Below are positions 12,614-22,763 of a stretch of DNA of 64,000 nt, piece after piece (the first letter of the stretch is position 1; each line of letters opens with the position of its first letter). The DNA lies in NCBI GenBank assembly GCA_037974665.1, contig CM075768.1, positions 94,501 to 158,500 of the forward strand, written 5' to 3'. This DNA is from Ehretia macrophylla. Lineage: Eukaryota > Streptophyta > Magnoliopsida > Boraginales > Ehretiaceae. Below the pieces are notes generated by a model. It ran no database searches. It worked only from the letters and a program-made list of their open reading frames with translations, and was not told the origin of the DNA. A program made the translations under genes and the position numbers.

Positions 12614-12705
12614 GTGTCCTATCGCAAGATTACGGGTACGTGCCTCCAGAAGAGGATAATGTGTCTTTCGTGGATGAGTCTTATGTTCCGGAGTCTTATC
12701 CTTGA
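12614..12705 (+). other. 92-nt acidic exon-like segment, element 1 5' LTR
   Basis: Begins after CTTACAG. Two bases, then codons reading VLSQDYGYVPPEEDNV and on through FVDESYVPESYP, then TGA. The same 92-nt length and stop position occur at 19981-20072, 25823-25914 and 39540-39631. Not called as a CDS because no supported start exists. Confidence 0.35.
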
Positions 12706-13112
12706 TGTTGTATTGTTTTACTATCTTGTATATTAACTTAGTAGACTTTTATATGCTTTGTAGTTCATAATGTAAAAGATGTTGAAAAGATGATGATCTA
12801 TATGAAGCTAACTTAGTAGTTTTTCTTTTGTCTATGTTTAGGTTGCTAGGTTGGTATCAATATATTTTGTAATGTACATTAAAGTTCATGTAATATGTTG
12901 GAACGGCGGCGTATAACAATGGATGATTATGGTGTAATGTAGTTATGTTGTTATTTTATTGAGGAGTTGTTTGTTGTATGTGAGTTGATGTATGATGTTC
13001 TAATGAGGTTGGTTTACAGCCTCGGTATCCTATTTAGTGTCGTTATCCAGCCAAAATTCCGTTGCGTCCTGACTGATCGTAGGTGGGGTCGAGTTGGGGC
13101 GTGACATTTAAG

Positions 13113-13124
13113 TGGTATCAGAGC
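13113..13124 (+). promoter_or_regulatory. Element 1 primer binding site
   Basis: TGGTATCAGAGC, complementary to the 3' end of initiator-Met tRNA, six bases after the LTR end. Confidence 0.95.
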
Positions 13125-13377
13125 GCATGTTTAGTTGTCAGCCGGGGTATTCTCGGAATGTGGGTATTGATCTTAGCATGAAAATATGAATGAAATGAAA
13201 GAAAAGTGAACTATGTGTTAATATGGTTAAGTGATTATGTGATTATGTGATTTTGTGCTTATGTGATTATGTGATCAATTTGTTTATGTGTTTTATATGA
13301 GTTTGTTGTTTATGTGCTAATAGTTGTTTATAACATGTTTACGTGCTATAATATGTGCTAACTCTTTGATTAGTAGA
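13125..13377 (+). other. Element 1 leader
   Basis: AT-rich untranslated leader between PBS and gag with a run of degenerate GTGATTATGTGATT repeats (13205-13280). Element 2 has the same repeats at 26430-26500. Confidence 0.6.
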
Positions 13378-14482
13378 ATGGATGGTAGACCAAGGACCAG
13401 AGGTAGGCCCGAGGTAGTAGATGAGACTCCTGGTAATGCGGCACCGGGCCGTGATAGGGGTGATGATCGTTTGGGGGCAGCTATGGATAGGATTGCTGAG
13501 TTAATGGCTGGACAGGCCCAGTTGATTGCAGGGCAGACTGCCTAGAGTCAGGCTTGGCAGGCTCAGTTGTTGAATGTGCAGGGTAGAAATCACGGGCGTG
13601 GTACCCTGATAGAGTTCTTAGGGTATCATCCACCTAGATTTCAGGGGGAACCCCATGATCAAAAGGCTAAATCGTGGATTAGTAAGGTGGAGAAGATTTA
13701 TGATCCTCTTGATTATACCGATGAGAAGTAGGTCTCCTTTGTCATGTACTTGTTGGATGATGAGGCAGAAGAATGGTGGCTCACGGTGACAACTAGCTGG
13801 GTGACTCAGGGTATTCCGTATGTTTGGGGTACCTTTCTGTTAGCTTTTCGGGCAAAGTATGTCCCGAGGATCGCGAGGGAGCGGAGAGAGGCTAAGTTTC
13901 TGTCTCTGGTTCAGGGGGATGCCTCAGTGGCTCAGTATAAGGCCACCTTTACTCGATTGTCTCGGTATGCACCAGAGTATATGGCTGATGAGGAGCGGAG
14001 GACTCGTAGATTCATGTTGGGGTTAAGGGCCGAGATTCAGGATGTGATGGCTCTGAATCAGTATGATATATTCACTGAGGCCTTTGATGCAGCTTCTAGG
14101 TTAGAGAAGAGAAAGGGGGATCAGCTTGTGTCCAATCAGCCTAGTAAGAGGCCGTATCAGCAGCAGTTTCAGCAGGGAGTGTATAGGCCTTCAGTAAAGC
14201 AGGTTGTGTACAGGCCGCCAGCTCAGCAGGGTTCTTTTAGGCCACAGGGACAACAGAGTTATTATCGGCCTCAGCAGGCCTAGTTTGGTAAGGCCTCAGC
14301 AGCAGACAGGTTCAGCTGCTCCTTCAGCTTCTGGTTCTTCCAGGGGAAGTGTTAATGCATCATCACCGCAGTGTACACACTACAAGCGCACTGGGCATGT
14401 GGAGGCCGATTACAGAGTGAAAGTTGGGACGTGTTTAGGATGCGGTAGCAATCAGCACTGGGCAAGGGATTGCCCTATATAA
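13378..14482 (+). pseudogene. gag: gag of element 1, broken
   Basis: ATG at 13378 (MDGRPRTRGRP) is preferred over the longer frame upstream, which starts only at TTG. Arg-rich N-terminus, then the gag capsid-like domain (DDEAEEWW, FRAKYVPRIARERRE, FLSLVQGD, VAQYKATF, APEYMADEERRTRRFMLGL), a Gln/Pro-rich linker of QQ..YRP repeats, and two CCHC knuckles. The first knuckle has two Cys changed to Tyr (CTHYKRTGHVEADY); the second, CLGCGSNQHWARDC, is intact. A TAG stop at 13543, another at 14281 and a frameshift close to 14283-14300 break it. Gag would form the RNA-packaging particle. The gag of element 2 shows the complementary knuckle defect. Confidence 0.9.
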
Positions 14483-14575
14483 TCGAGGACTGAGGGTCGG
14501 GTAGTGACTCAGGGTTATCAGGGTAGACCTGCGGGCAGTGTACCTCAGTAGGAGCGGGTTCAGGCTCGGGCCTAC

Positions 14576-14899
14576 GCAGTTGATTTGGAGGAGGTGCCCG
14601 AGGAGACTATAGTGGTGGAAGGTAACTTCGTTATACTGGATCAACTTGTTAAAGTGTTGATTGATTCTGGGGCTACGCATTCTTTCATTACTCCTGCTTG
14701 TGTGCAACGTGTTAATTTGCAACTTGAAAGATTGCCTTATGTGGTTGAGATTAGTACCTCTGTGACTGATAAGTATGTTACTGGCTTAGTATGTAAGGAT
14801 TGTAAAATACATGTTAAAGGGCATAGTTTTTCTTCGGACCTTATCTTATTTCCTATCCGGGGGTATGATGTTATCTTGGGTGTGGATTGGCTTTCTTAG
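14576..14899 (+). pseudogene. Protease domain of element 1
   Basis: Aspartic protease: VLIDSGATHSFI with the DSGA catalytic motif at 14663-14674, and the later flap-side RGYDVILGVDWLS. Same frame as the rest of pol. A TAG at 14897 (AAG in element 2) ends the open frame. It would process the Gag-Pol polyprotein. Confidence 0.9.
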
Positions 14900-14911
14900 T
14901 ATGATGCCCAG

Positions 14912-15871
14912 TTGAACTGTAGAACAAAGGTGCTACAGTTTTGTTTGCCAGATCAGCCAGTAGTTGAGGTAGTAGGGAATCGGGGTGCAAAGACGAGTTT
15001 TGTTATCTCAGCAACTAAAGCTGTTAAGTTGGTGAGTAAGGGGTGTTCGGGTTATTTAGCTTATTTGATCAACAAGCCATCTGATAAGCTACAACTGGAG
15101 GAAGTCCCTATTATTCGGGAATATCCTAATGTATTTCTCGAAGAGTTGCCAAGGTTACCGCCAGAAAGAGATGTGGAGTTTATGATTAATCTTTTTCCCG
15201 GTATTCAACCTATTTCTAAATCAGCGTACCGGATGACACCAGCTGAGTTGAAGGAGTTGAAGACTCAATTGCAGGAGTTATTGGAAAAGGGGTTTATTCA
15301 GCAGAGTTATTCACCTTGGGGAGCTCCTGTTTTATTTGTGAAGAAGAAGGATGGTACCTTGAGGTTATGCATTGACTATCGTGGTTTGAATCAGGTGACT
15401 ATCAAGAATAAGTATCCTTTGCCACTGATTGACGAGTTGTTTGATCAACTTCAGGGAGCCAAAGTCTACTCTAAGTTTGACTTGAGGCAGGGGTATTTTC
15501 AGCTTCGGATTCGTACGGAGGATGTTCCGAAGTTTGCCTTCAGGACTCGGTACGGGCATTATGAGTTTGTTGTTATGCCCTTTGGATTAACTAATGCACC
15601 GACAGCATTCATGGATCTTATGCATCGGGTTTTTCAGCCGTATTTAGACTAGTTCGTGGTAATCTTTATTGATGAAATCTTGGTCTATTCTAAATCTGAA
15701 TCGGAGCACGAGCAACATCTACGGCTTATCTTACAGAAACTGCAGGAGCATCAGTTGTTTGCCAAGTTCATCAATTGTGAATTTTGGCTGCAACGCATAT
15801 CTTTTCTTGGTCATGTTATCTCACAGAGCGGTATATCTGTAGATCCCACTAAGATTGAAGTGGTGATATCT
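14912..15871 (+). pseudogene. Reverse transcriptase domain of element 1
   Basis: Read through stops at 15650 and 15872. Typical Ty3/gypsy RT order: [15 protein letters not shown] linker, [28 protein letters not shown] (motif A Asp present), [21 protein letters not shown], then motif C at 15665-15676, which reads FIDE where the element 2 copy has FIDD. The second catalytic Asp is therefore lost. Stop 15650 is TAG for CAG and 15872 TAG for TGG in element 2. Confidence 0.95.
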
Positions 15872-15916
15872 TAGAAACGTCCGGAGAATGTTTCGGAGGT
15901 TCGTAGCTTTCTTGGC

Positions 15917-16500
15917 TTGGTAGGTTATTACCGTAGGTTTGTCAAGGACTTCTCAAAGATTGCTGTGCCACTTTCTAAGTTGACTCAGAAACGGACTATC
16001 TTTGCTTGGGATGAGAAGTGTGAGAGTGGGTTTCAGGAGTTGAAAAAGAGGTTGACTACTGCTCAAGTACTTGCTCTACCAGAGGGGACCGATAATATGG
16101 TTATTTACAGCGATACATCCAAGGAGGGCTTGGGATGTGTTCTTATGCAGAATGGCCGAGTTATTGCCTATGCTTCCAGAAAGTTGAAGCCTTATGAGGT
16201 GAATTATCCGACTCATGATCTTGAGTTGGCAGCAATTGTCTTCGCACTAAAGAAGTGGCGTCATTATCTGTGGGGCAGTAAGTTCGAGATTTTCACTGAT
16301 CATAAGAGTCTGAAGTACTTGTTCTCACAGAAGGAGTTGAATATACGTCAGTGGAGGTGGATAGAGCTTCTTGGAGATTATAATTGTTCTATCAATTATC
16401 TACCTGGCAAGGGAAATGTTGTAGCATATGCTCTTAGTCGTAAGGCGAGTATCTCTTGTTTAGCTGTCAAGAAGTGGGAGGTTCTTGAGGAGTTTACTTA
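15917..16500 (+). pseudogene. RNase H domain of element 1
   Basis: Starts with the RT thumb/connection [16 protein letters not shown], then RNase H with [11 protein letters not shown] (first Asp at 16112), [23 protein letters not shown] (Glu) and [13 protein letters not shown] (third Asp). Open across the domain. It would degrade the RNA strand during reverse transcription. Confidence 0.9.
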
Positions 16501-16639
16501 TTGGAGACCAGAGTTGACTCAGGTTGGGGTGATGTGTTCACATCTCCGTATTCAGCCTTTATTGTTGTCTCAGATCAGAAAAGCTCAGCAACTTGATGTT
16601 AAACTTCAGAAGATCAAGGATCAAATCACAGATGATCAG

Positions 16640-17815
16640 TCTGACTTTAAACTGCATAAGGACGGTATTCTTCGGTTTCAGAACAGGGTTTGTGTTCCCG
16701 ATGAACCGGGCTTGAGGCAAGGTATTCTGGAGGAAGCTCATAATTCTAAGTATATTATTTATCCCGGTGGAACCAAGATGTATCGGGATTTGAAGCAACA
16801 TTACTAGTGGAATAACATGAAGATGGAGGTTGCTCAGTTTGTATTTAGATGTTTGACTTGTCAGAGGGTGAAAGCCGAGCATCAACGACCTGCAGGGTTA
16901 CTTCAGCCGTTGGCAATACCAGAGTGGAAGTGGGAGCATATTACGATGGATTTCGTCACTGGTTTGCCTAGAACACCAAGGGGTAATGATGCAGTTTGGA
17001 TTGTCGTGGATCGTTTGACGAAGACAACTCATTTTATTTCGATGAGGTTGGGAGATGAGGTTACAAAGTTGACGGGTCTTTATTTGGATCAGATTGTTAG
17101 ACTTCATGGGATTCCATCTAGTGTTGTCTCAGATCGAGATCCTCGATTTATTTCTCGTTTGTGGGAGAAACTTCAGGAGACCTTGGGTACTCAATTGAAC
17201 TTTAGTACCGCGTATCATCCACAGACCGACGATCAGTCTGAGCGGACTATTCAGATTCTGGAAGATATGCTTAGGGCTTGTGTTCTGGACTTCGGGAAGA
17301 ATTGGGAGAAACATCTACCACTTGCCGAGTTTGCCTATAACAATAGTTATCAAGCTACTATTGGAATGGCACCTTTTGCAGTTTTTTACGGTCGTAAGTG
17401 CCGTTCACCTTTGTATTGGGACGAGGTAGGGAAGATGAAGACTATTGATCCGACTATCATGCCAGAGCTTCTTGAGAAGATTGATAATGTTCAGCTGATC
17501 AGGCAGAGAATGCTTACGGTGCAGAGTAGATTCAAGAGTTATGCTGATAAACGTCGTCGGGACTTGGAGTTTGCAGTCGGAGATCGGGTTTTCTTGAGAT
17601 TGTCTCATCGTAAGGGGTTTGCTCGTTATGGTAAAGGTGGAAAGCTGAGTCCGAGATTTGTTGTGCCATTTGAGATTACCGGCAGGGTTGGTAGGTTGGC
17701 ATATCGGTTGGCTTTACCGAAGAATTTCTCTAATGTCCACGATGTATTTCATGTGTTTAATTTGCAAATATATAATCCGGATTCTTCTCATATTCTTGAG
17801 CCAAAGCCGTTATAG
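16640..17815 (+). pseudogene. Integrase of element 1
   Basis: HHCC zinc module (AHNSK, KQHY, RCLTCQ) interrupted by a TAG at 16805 where element 2 has TGG. Catalytic core with Asp in TMDFVTG, Asp in SDRDPRF and Glu in QSERTIQ; the last two are separated by 35 residues, the D,D35E pattern. The conserved QTDGQ reads QTDDQ. The C-terminal GPF-type module is RFVVPFEITG (RFVGPFEIIG in element 2). It would insert the cDNA into chromatin. Confidence 0.93.
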
Positions 17816-17993
17816 CTTCGTGAGAATCTAACTTATGACGAGCGTCTGATTCGTATTCTTGATCAGATGGAACGAGAGTTGAGGTCGAAGAAGATTCTGA
17901 TGGTTAAGGTGTTGTAGAAGTATCACGGCATTGAGGAAGCTACTTGGGAGAGACGAGATCAGATGCAGTAGTGGTACCCAGATCTGTTCAGTA
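17755..17993 (+). pseudogene. Chromodomain end of element 1 integrase
   Basis: After stop 17813 the same frame continues IRILDQMERELRSKK, MVKVL(stop)KYHG, EEATWERRDQMQ(stop)WYPDLF, a plant chromovirus C-terminal chromodomain with the usual VKVxW and EEATWE landmarks. Two stops correspond to TGG and CAA in element 2. It would direct insertion to marked heterochromatin. Confidence 0.85.
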
Positions 17994-18004
17994 CATCAAG
18001 TAAG

Positions 18005-18022
18005 AATTTCGGGGACGAAATT
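18005..18022 (+). other. Hairpin upstream of element 1 polypurine tract
   Basis: AATTTCG-GGGA-CGAAATT, a perfect 7-bp stem with a 4-base loop, directly before CTTTAAGGGAGGG. In D the same place reads AATTGCG-AGGA-CGCAATT, a compensatory T-A to G-C change. Confidence 0.7.
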
Positions 18023-18023
18023 T

Positions 18024-18040
18024 CTTTAAGGGAGGGAGAA
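18024..18040 (+). promoter_or_regulatory. Element 1 polypurine tract
   Basis: TTTAAGGGAGGGAGAA, abutting the 3' LTR start. Confidence 0.9.
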
Positions 18041-18589
18041 TGTGAAACCCCATTTCTCTATCCTATCTCGTTTTGCGTGTTTATTCTCGTTTTGCGTGAA
18101 TTGACCTGTCTATGTGCTATATGACTTAGAATGTGGTAATTTTGATATTAATACTCCTAGAACATGCTAAATGTGCATTCATGAAATTTTCATAAAAAAC
18201 GGAGTCAGAAATTTTATCGTCGACTTTTAGTGAATAGTATTTTCGAAACACGTCCGCTAAAATTTTGAAACTGGTCTTTTTAACCCTTCTAGACCTAGTC
18301 CACGGACTTTAATAGACTTGTGTTTGATGAAAACGGATTTTAAATCAGCTTAGGAATTTATTAGGGTTTTTATATTGACTTTTGTGAAAATTGAGTTTTA
18401 AGCCGACTCGGGTGAAATTGTTTGATTGTAAAACTTCTTGTCACCTAAAAATAACCTGCTTGAGCTATCTTGGGTGTTGAATAATTGTTTTGAGCATTAA
18501 TGATCAAGAAAATGAATTTAAAGTCAATAAAACACTAAAAATCAATTAGTTTCAACTTTGACTTTCATTTAAAATGTTGACCTTTATGC

Positions 18590-18597
18590 ATATATCA
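18590..18597 (+). promoter_or_regulatory. TATA-like promoter site, element 1 3' LTR
   Basis: CATATATCA, followed by ACACACA-rich leader. Aligns with TTATATG in the element 2 LTRs (24447 and 38167). Absent from the element 1 5' LTR because of the 245-bp deletion. Confidence 0.45.
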
Positions 18598-19980
18598 CCA
18601 ACACACACAAGCAAAGCACAAAAACATACCCATTTTCACACACATTGCCATGAGGAAGGAGAGAAAAAAAAAGGGAAAGAAATTTCAAGGTTTTCAAAGC
18701 AAATTTTCATAGAAAAACCTAGTTTTTGTCTGTAGAACTTTGTGCCGAGTTGGATTCCGCTTGTTGGGCACGCATTGCACTCATATCTAGGCTTTTATCG
18801 CATCAAAGGTGAGAGAAAAATTCTAGGTCTCAAAACTAATATTTTATGTTTTTGCGTAGAATTGATAATTGAACCGTTAAAATGTTAATTTGATATTAGA
18901 TTATTGCTCAGTGCGTGTCTAGGATCGTTTATATGTATTCCTGTGAGATTTGAACCGTTGTAGCATAATTATTTATTTTCGGGTATTTAAAGTTGAGTTA
19001 TTTGCTATTTCTTGATTATCTTGAGTTGTATTGGTTGAAATTGATTGCCGTCGATTTTTAAAAGTTTGATAATTACGTGGTAGCACCGTTGTAATGCCGA
19101 ATTTTCGATTGCAAGGTCGGTGCTAAAGTCCAGAAATTTCAGCCATGACGCATTAGTGTTTTAGGGTTGTTGGGCATGATCTGGATGTGTTTTGGTTGGT
19201 TTCCGAGGGGGCTAATGTAGTTGATTGATTGGGTGAGTGATAGAAACTGATTTGGAGTGGTTTGGACTAGTAGAATGTAGGTTATGAATATTTGAAGTTT
19301 AGGTTGTCTTTCTTTAAAATGTTAAATTATGCCTTTAGTTGATTGTGTGTGGTTTGAGTGATTGAATTGTGAGTTGTTGATGGGTAAACTAGGGTTTGAT
19401 TGTGTGTTTAATGCATGTTCGGTTGGATGGCCTACTTTGTCATCTAACTTAGTTATTTGTTGTTAAATTGCTTATTGATGTTATTATGATGATAATATGA
19501 TTATTGATTGATTATTGGTTGATGATTGATGAACCGGGAGATAGTCAACAGAAAAGGTTGTCCTCCTATGAATGATTGATGTTTATTATTATTGTTGAGT
19601 CTTTGGTATGTGTGTGCCACATCTCGGGCAGCATCGGGCTGTCGAGTTGATAACGGCATGACTACCAAAGACTACCTCCAGCTCGCATGACGGAGGTATC
19701 ATAGAGGGAGAGGTTATTGGGGTACCTCGGGTCCGTGAGTGTATGGGAGTCACAAGAAGGCTGTTATGATCGTGATGACGTTTGGAGCTATAGCAACTAG
19801 TGTATCCTTTATTGAATGGTCATTATAGATTATGTGATGATAGTATTATTGATGTTATTGTGTGTTTACTTGCTCAAATGATCATTTTCCAAGGAGTATA
19901 GTGAATACTGTTAAAGATCTATCGGATCCTCACTGGGCTTATTTTATATTAGCTCACTCTCTATTATTGCATGCTTACAG

Positions 19981-20072
19981 GTGTCCTTTCACAAGATTAC
20001 GGGTACGTGCCTCCAGAAGAGGATAATGTGCCTTTCGTGGATGAGTCTTATGTTCCGGAGTCTTATCCTTGA
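19981..20072 (+). other. 92-nt acidic exon-like segment, element 1 3' LTR
   Basis: Same frame, length and stop as 12614-12705; reads VLSQDYGYVPPEEDNVP and ends ESYP-stop. Confidence 0.35.
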
Positions 20073-20481
20073 TGTTGTATTGTTTTACTGTCTTGTATAT
20101 TAACTTAGTAGACTTTTATATGCTTTGTAGTTCATAATGTAAAAGAGGTTGAAAAGATGATGATCTAAATGATGTTATCTTAGTAGTCTTTCTTTTTTCT
20201 ATGTTTAGGTTTCTAGGTTGGTATCAATATGTTTTGTAATGTACATTAAAGTTCATGTAATATGTTGGAATAGAGGCGTATAACAAAGGATGATTATGGT
20301 GTAATGTGGTTATGTTGTTATTTTATTAAGTTGTTTGTTGTATGGTTTATAGAGTTGATGTATGATGTTCTAATGAGGTTGGTTTAGAGCCTCGGTATCC
20401 TATTTACTGTCGTTATACTGTCGAAATTATGTTGCATCCTGACTGATCGTAGGTGGGGTCGAGTTGGGGCATGACAAAAGG

Positions 20482-21736
20482 GTAGTCCGGTCGTGTCGAT
20501 CATGACCGGGTATCAAGACCGGATGTTACTGACTTTTGTCCAGTCGTGATAACACGACAGGGTTCATCCCCAGACAGGCATGATTTTCATCTCAAATTCA
20601 CCTTCAACCACAAATTCAACCCATTCTTGCCACCACCCTTGCAACTCTTTTGCACACACCCTATTCCTCATCCTTCTACCATATTTCCAACATCACTCAA
20701 GCATACTATAACTTATATATAGACTCAATTCCAACCAAACACATTAGGGCACAACTAGCAACAACAACATATCAACAACACTCAACCAACTTCACTTCAA
20801 GAGTAACACCCACACTTAGACATTAAACTAGCATCCTACAACACCCATAAACCATAACCACACAATACCAAGTCATGAAATCTTAAATCATCAAATAAAG
20901 CTCATGTGAATAATATAACACCATGTACATCTTAATCATTCTCAACAACAAGATGAACACATAACCATGAATCATATGGCTTTAGCGAAGCTTTTGAAAA
21001 CCTCCCTCACCTTTGCAAGAGTTAGAAATGGAAGAAAGTTGATTGAAAATGGTTGAAGATCTTGAAAATAGCTTGCTTCTACTTCCCTCTTCCTTCCTTT
21101 CTTCTTCTTCTTCTTCCTTCTCCTTGGAAAATCGTGTAGTGTGTGTATGTGTGGTTGATTGTGGGTGTGTGTGTGTTGTAGAGATTTTTTGTGTGTAGGT
21201 GGTGTAGTGTGTGTTGTAGAGATTTGGTGTGTGTAGGTGGTGTAGTGTATGTTGATAGATAATATCTAAATTGCCTAATGATGAGAGTGCCCTCTAACTA
21301 GGTTGTGTTTTACTAGTTTGCCATCCTAGTATTAATTCTAATTGTTTTAGTTCTAGTTTAGTTACTCTAACTACCTATTGAACTTAGTTGGTTCCAATTA
21401 CTAGATACACGATATAATTTACTCACATGCACGTGAAACGATGAAATGCACGTAAATCGAGGTAAATGTACATAGAATGATTTAATCATTGTTTACGTTA
21501 TCTAAATTACTCAAAGACACATAATTGAATTTAAATACACGTTAAACGAGACATGTGCATGTAAAGAGATATATATGTACGTATTTTAAAATAAAAGAAC
21601 ATATTTCAAAGTAAATGCACGTAAATCAAGGTAAATGCACATTAATTGATATAAATGCATATTAAATAATGTAAAAATATATGAAATGCTATGAAATGCA
21701 CACGAGCTCTATATGGCCTCGGTACGTGGTCTTACA
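20482..21736 (-). repeat. Element A 5' LTR, proximal part
   Basis: Continuation of 6984-8629 after element 1. Minus-strand LTR start TGTAAGACCACGTACC at 21736. Contains the candidate donor CAAAG|GTGAGGG (21010). Right of 21736 the sequence is the LTR of element C. Confidence 0.9.
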
Positions 21737-22016
21737 TTGCCCCTCAACTAGCTTATGTTCTACTAATTTTCCATTCTATTTGGTTTCTAACTAATTGGTT
21801 GCTAGTCTGATGCAATATGATTCAATTATTATCTACGTTACCTAATTTACTCAAGGACACGTAATTGAATTTAAATGCACACTAAACGAAGCACGTGTAC
21901 GTAAAACGATGTAAATGGATATTAATTAATATAAATGTATATAAAATGATGCAAAAATGTATGAAGTGTTATAAAATGCATATGGACTCTATACTGGCTT
22001 GGTACGGAGTCTTACA
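21737..22016 (-). repeat. Element C 3' LTR fragment
   Basis: Matches 42222-42503 of the other LTR (CCCCTCAACTAGTTTATG onward). Minus-strand start TGTAAGACTCCGTACC at 22016. The rest lies left of element A, beyond the window. Confidence 0.85.
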
Positions 22017-22034
22017 TCCTCCCCTCTTTAACAG
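22017..22034 (-). promoter_or_regulatory. Element C polypurine tract
   Basis: Minus-strand GTTAAAGAGGGGAGGA, next to the LTR start. Confidence 0.8.
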
Positions 22035-22500
22035 AATTGCGCCCTCGCTTTTCTTTCTTCATTGTTGAGATATCTCGAATATTGAAAGCAACCTAGGAAT
22101 CCCAACCAAACAAATAAGAATCTTGGTTCCATGAAAATAGCCAGGCAACCACGAATACATCACCACTTATACGAATTCAAACGATCACCAAGGAAGAGCA
22201 CTAATGAATAATCCTCAAATAAGAATTCCAGATAAGGATGTCGAACACCGAAGACTGAATATCCAATAAGAGTTCCCAAAAGAAAACCCAGTAAGAATTT
22301 CAAGAAAATACCATGTAAGAAATTCCGGGAAAGGAAGCCAAATAAAGGCTCCGAATAAGAATACCAAGAAAAATACCAACTAAGAATTTTGCAATAAGAA
22401 TGCCCAATAAAGATACTGATGAAGAGTACCAAAGAAGAATCCCGACTAAGAATACCATAGAAGAATGCCGAATTTCAAGTACTGAATATCAATTACTAAG
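22035..22500 (-). repeat. Degenerate TTCTTATT-type array in element C
   Basis: Minus strand shows repeated GGTATTCTT / GGAATTCTTA / GGGCATTCTTATT units of about 18 bp, like elements A and D. A weak hairpin (AAAGCG/CGCAATT) occupies 22035-22052. The apparent ORF 22160-22432 is a by-product. Confidence 0.6.
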
Positions 22501-22763
22501 TAAAAGTTCTTCACATTACTCAACCACAAGTTTGATACCATGGCAACTTCACATACTAATCCATCACCAACTTAATATCATGCACATAAAGGCTTCAATG
22601 ATGTAAAACAACTTCCTACTTGCATACCAACACGTTGCGCTCAAGAAGATATAATAAAGGGACAGTAAACACCGAGGTCAATCAACACTTTAACTTATAG
22701 CTTTATAATTATGGTCTACCTTCAACCATGGTTGTTGCCTAAAGTCTGGGCACGACTTTTTTC

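Larger units (their letters stand above)
8630..13106 (+). repeat. Element 1 5' LTR (interrupted and deleted)
   Basis: TGTGAAACCCC at 8630 to GGGGCGTGACA at 13106. Without the solo LTR and its duplication it is 2189 bp against 2436 bp for the 3' LTR. The difference is a deletion of about 245 bp at 11398/11399, corresponding to 18520-18764 of the 3' copy, which removes the TATA-like site and leader. The candidate splice donor is also altered (AAAG|TTGAG near 11448; the 3' copy has AAAG|GTGAG). Confidence 0.9.
8630..20476 (+). mobile_element. Element 1: Ty3/gypsy Tekay-type chromovirus, decayed
   Basis: Complete plus-strand element: 5' LTR 8630-13106 (holding a solo LTR), PBS, gag-pol, polypurine tract, and 3' LTR 18041-20476. 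A perfect 5-bp target duplication, AAAGG, flanks it at 8625-8629 and 20477-20481. Domain order PR-RT-RNase H-INT-chromodomain places it in the chromoviruses, Tekay/Del type by the gag and chromodomain sequence. Multiple stops, one frameshift and a changed RT catalytic residue make it inactive. It is inserted in the 5' LTR of element A. Confidence 0.95.
18041..20476 (+). repeat. Element 1 3' LTR
   Basis: 2436 bp, TGTGAAACCCC to GGGGCATGACA (5' copy GGGGCGTGACA). It keeps the TATA-like site (about 18590-18597), leader, candidate donor AAAG|GTGAG at 18809 and acceptor ending 19980, giving a predicted intron of 1172 nt; the exon-like segment follows at 19981-20072. Confidence 0.93.
2374..21736 (-). 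mobile_element. Element A: non-autonomous gag-only Ty3/gypsy element
   Basis: Minus-strand element. Its 5' LTR is 6984-8629 plus 20482-21736 (about 2.9 kb once element 1 is removed), its 3' LTR is 2374-5122 (truncated by E0), and its internal region is only 5123-6983. The internal region has a Met-tRNA-type primer site (6962-6973), a decayed gag (5926-6572), a TTCTT-rich degenerate array and a polypurine tract. There is no protease, RT, RNase H or integrase. It resembles the TR-GAG/LARD class of gag-only elements. It sits inside the left LTR of element C. Mobilisation in trans by an autonomous Tekay-like element is inference. Confidence 0.85.

Noticed and set aside
14435-17608. Minus-strand open frames across gag-pol
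   Set aside because: Antisense shadows of the pol reading frame.
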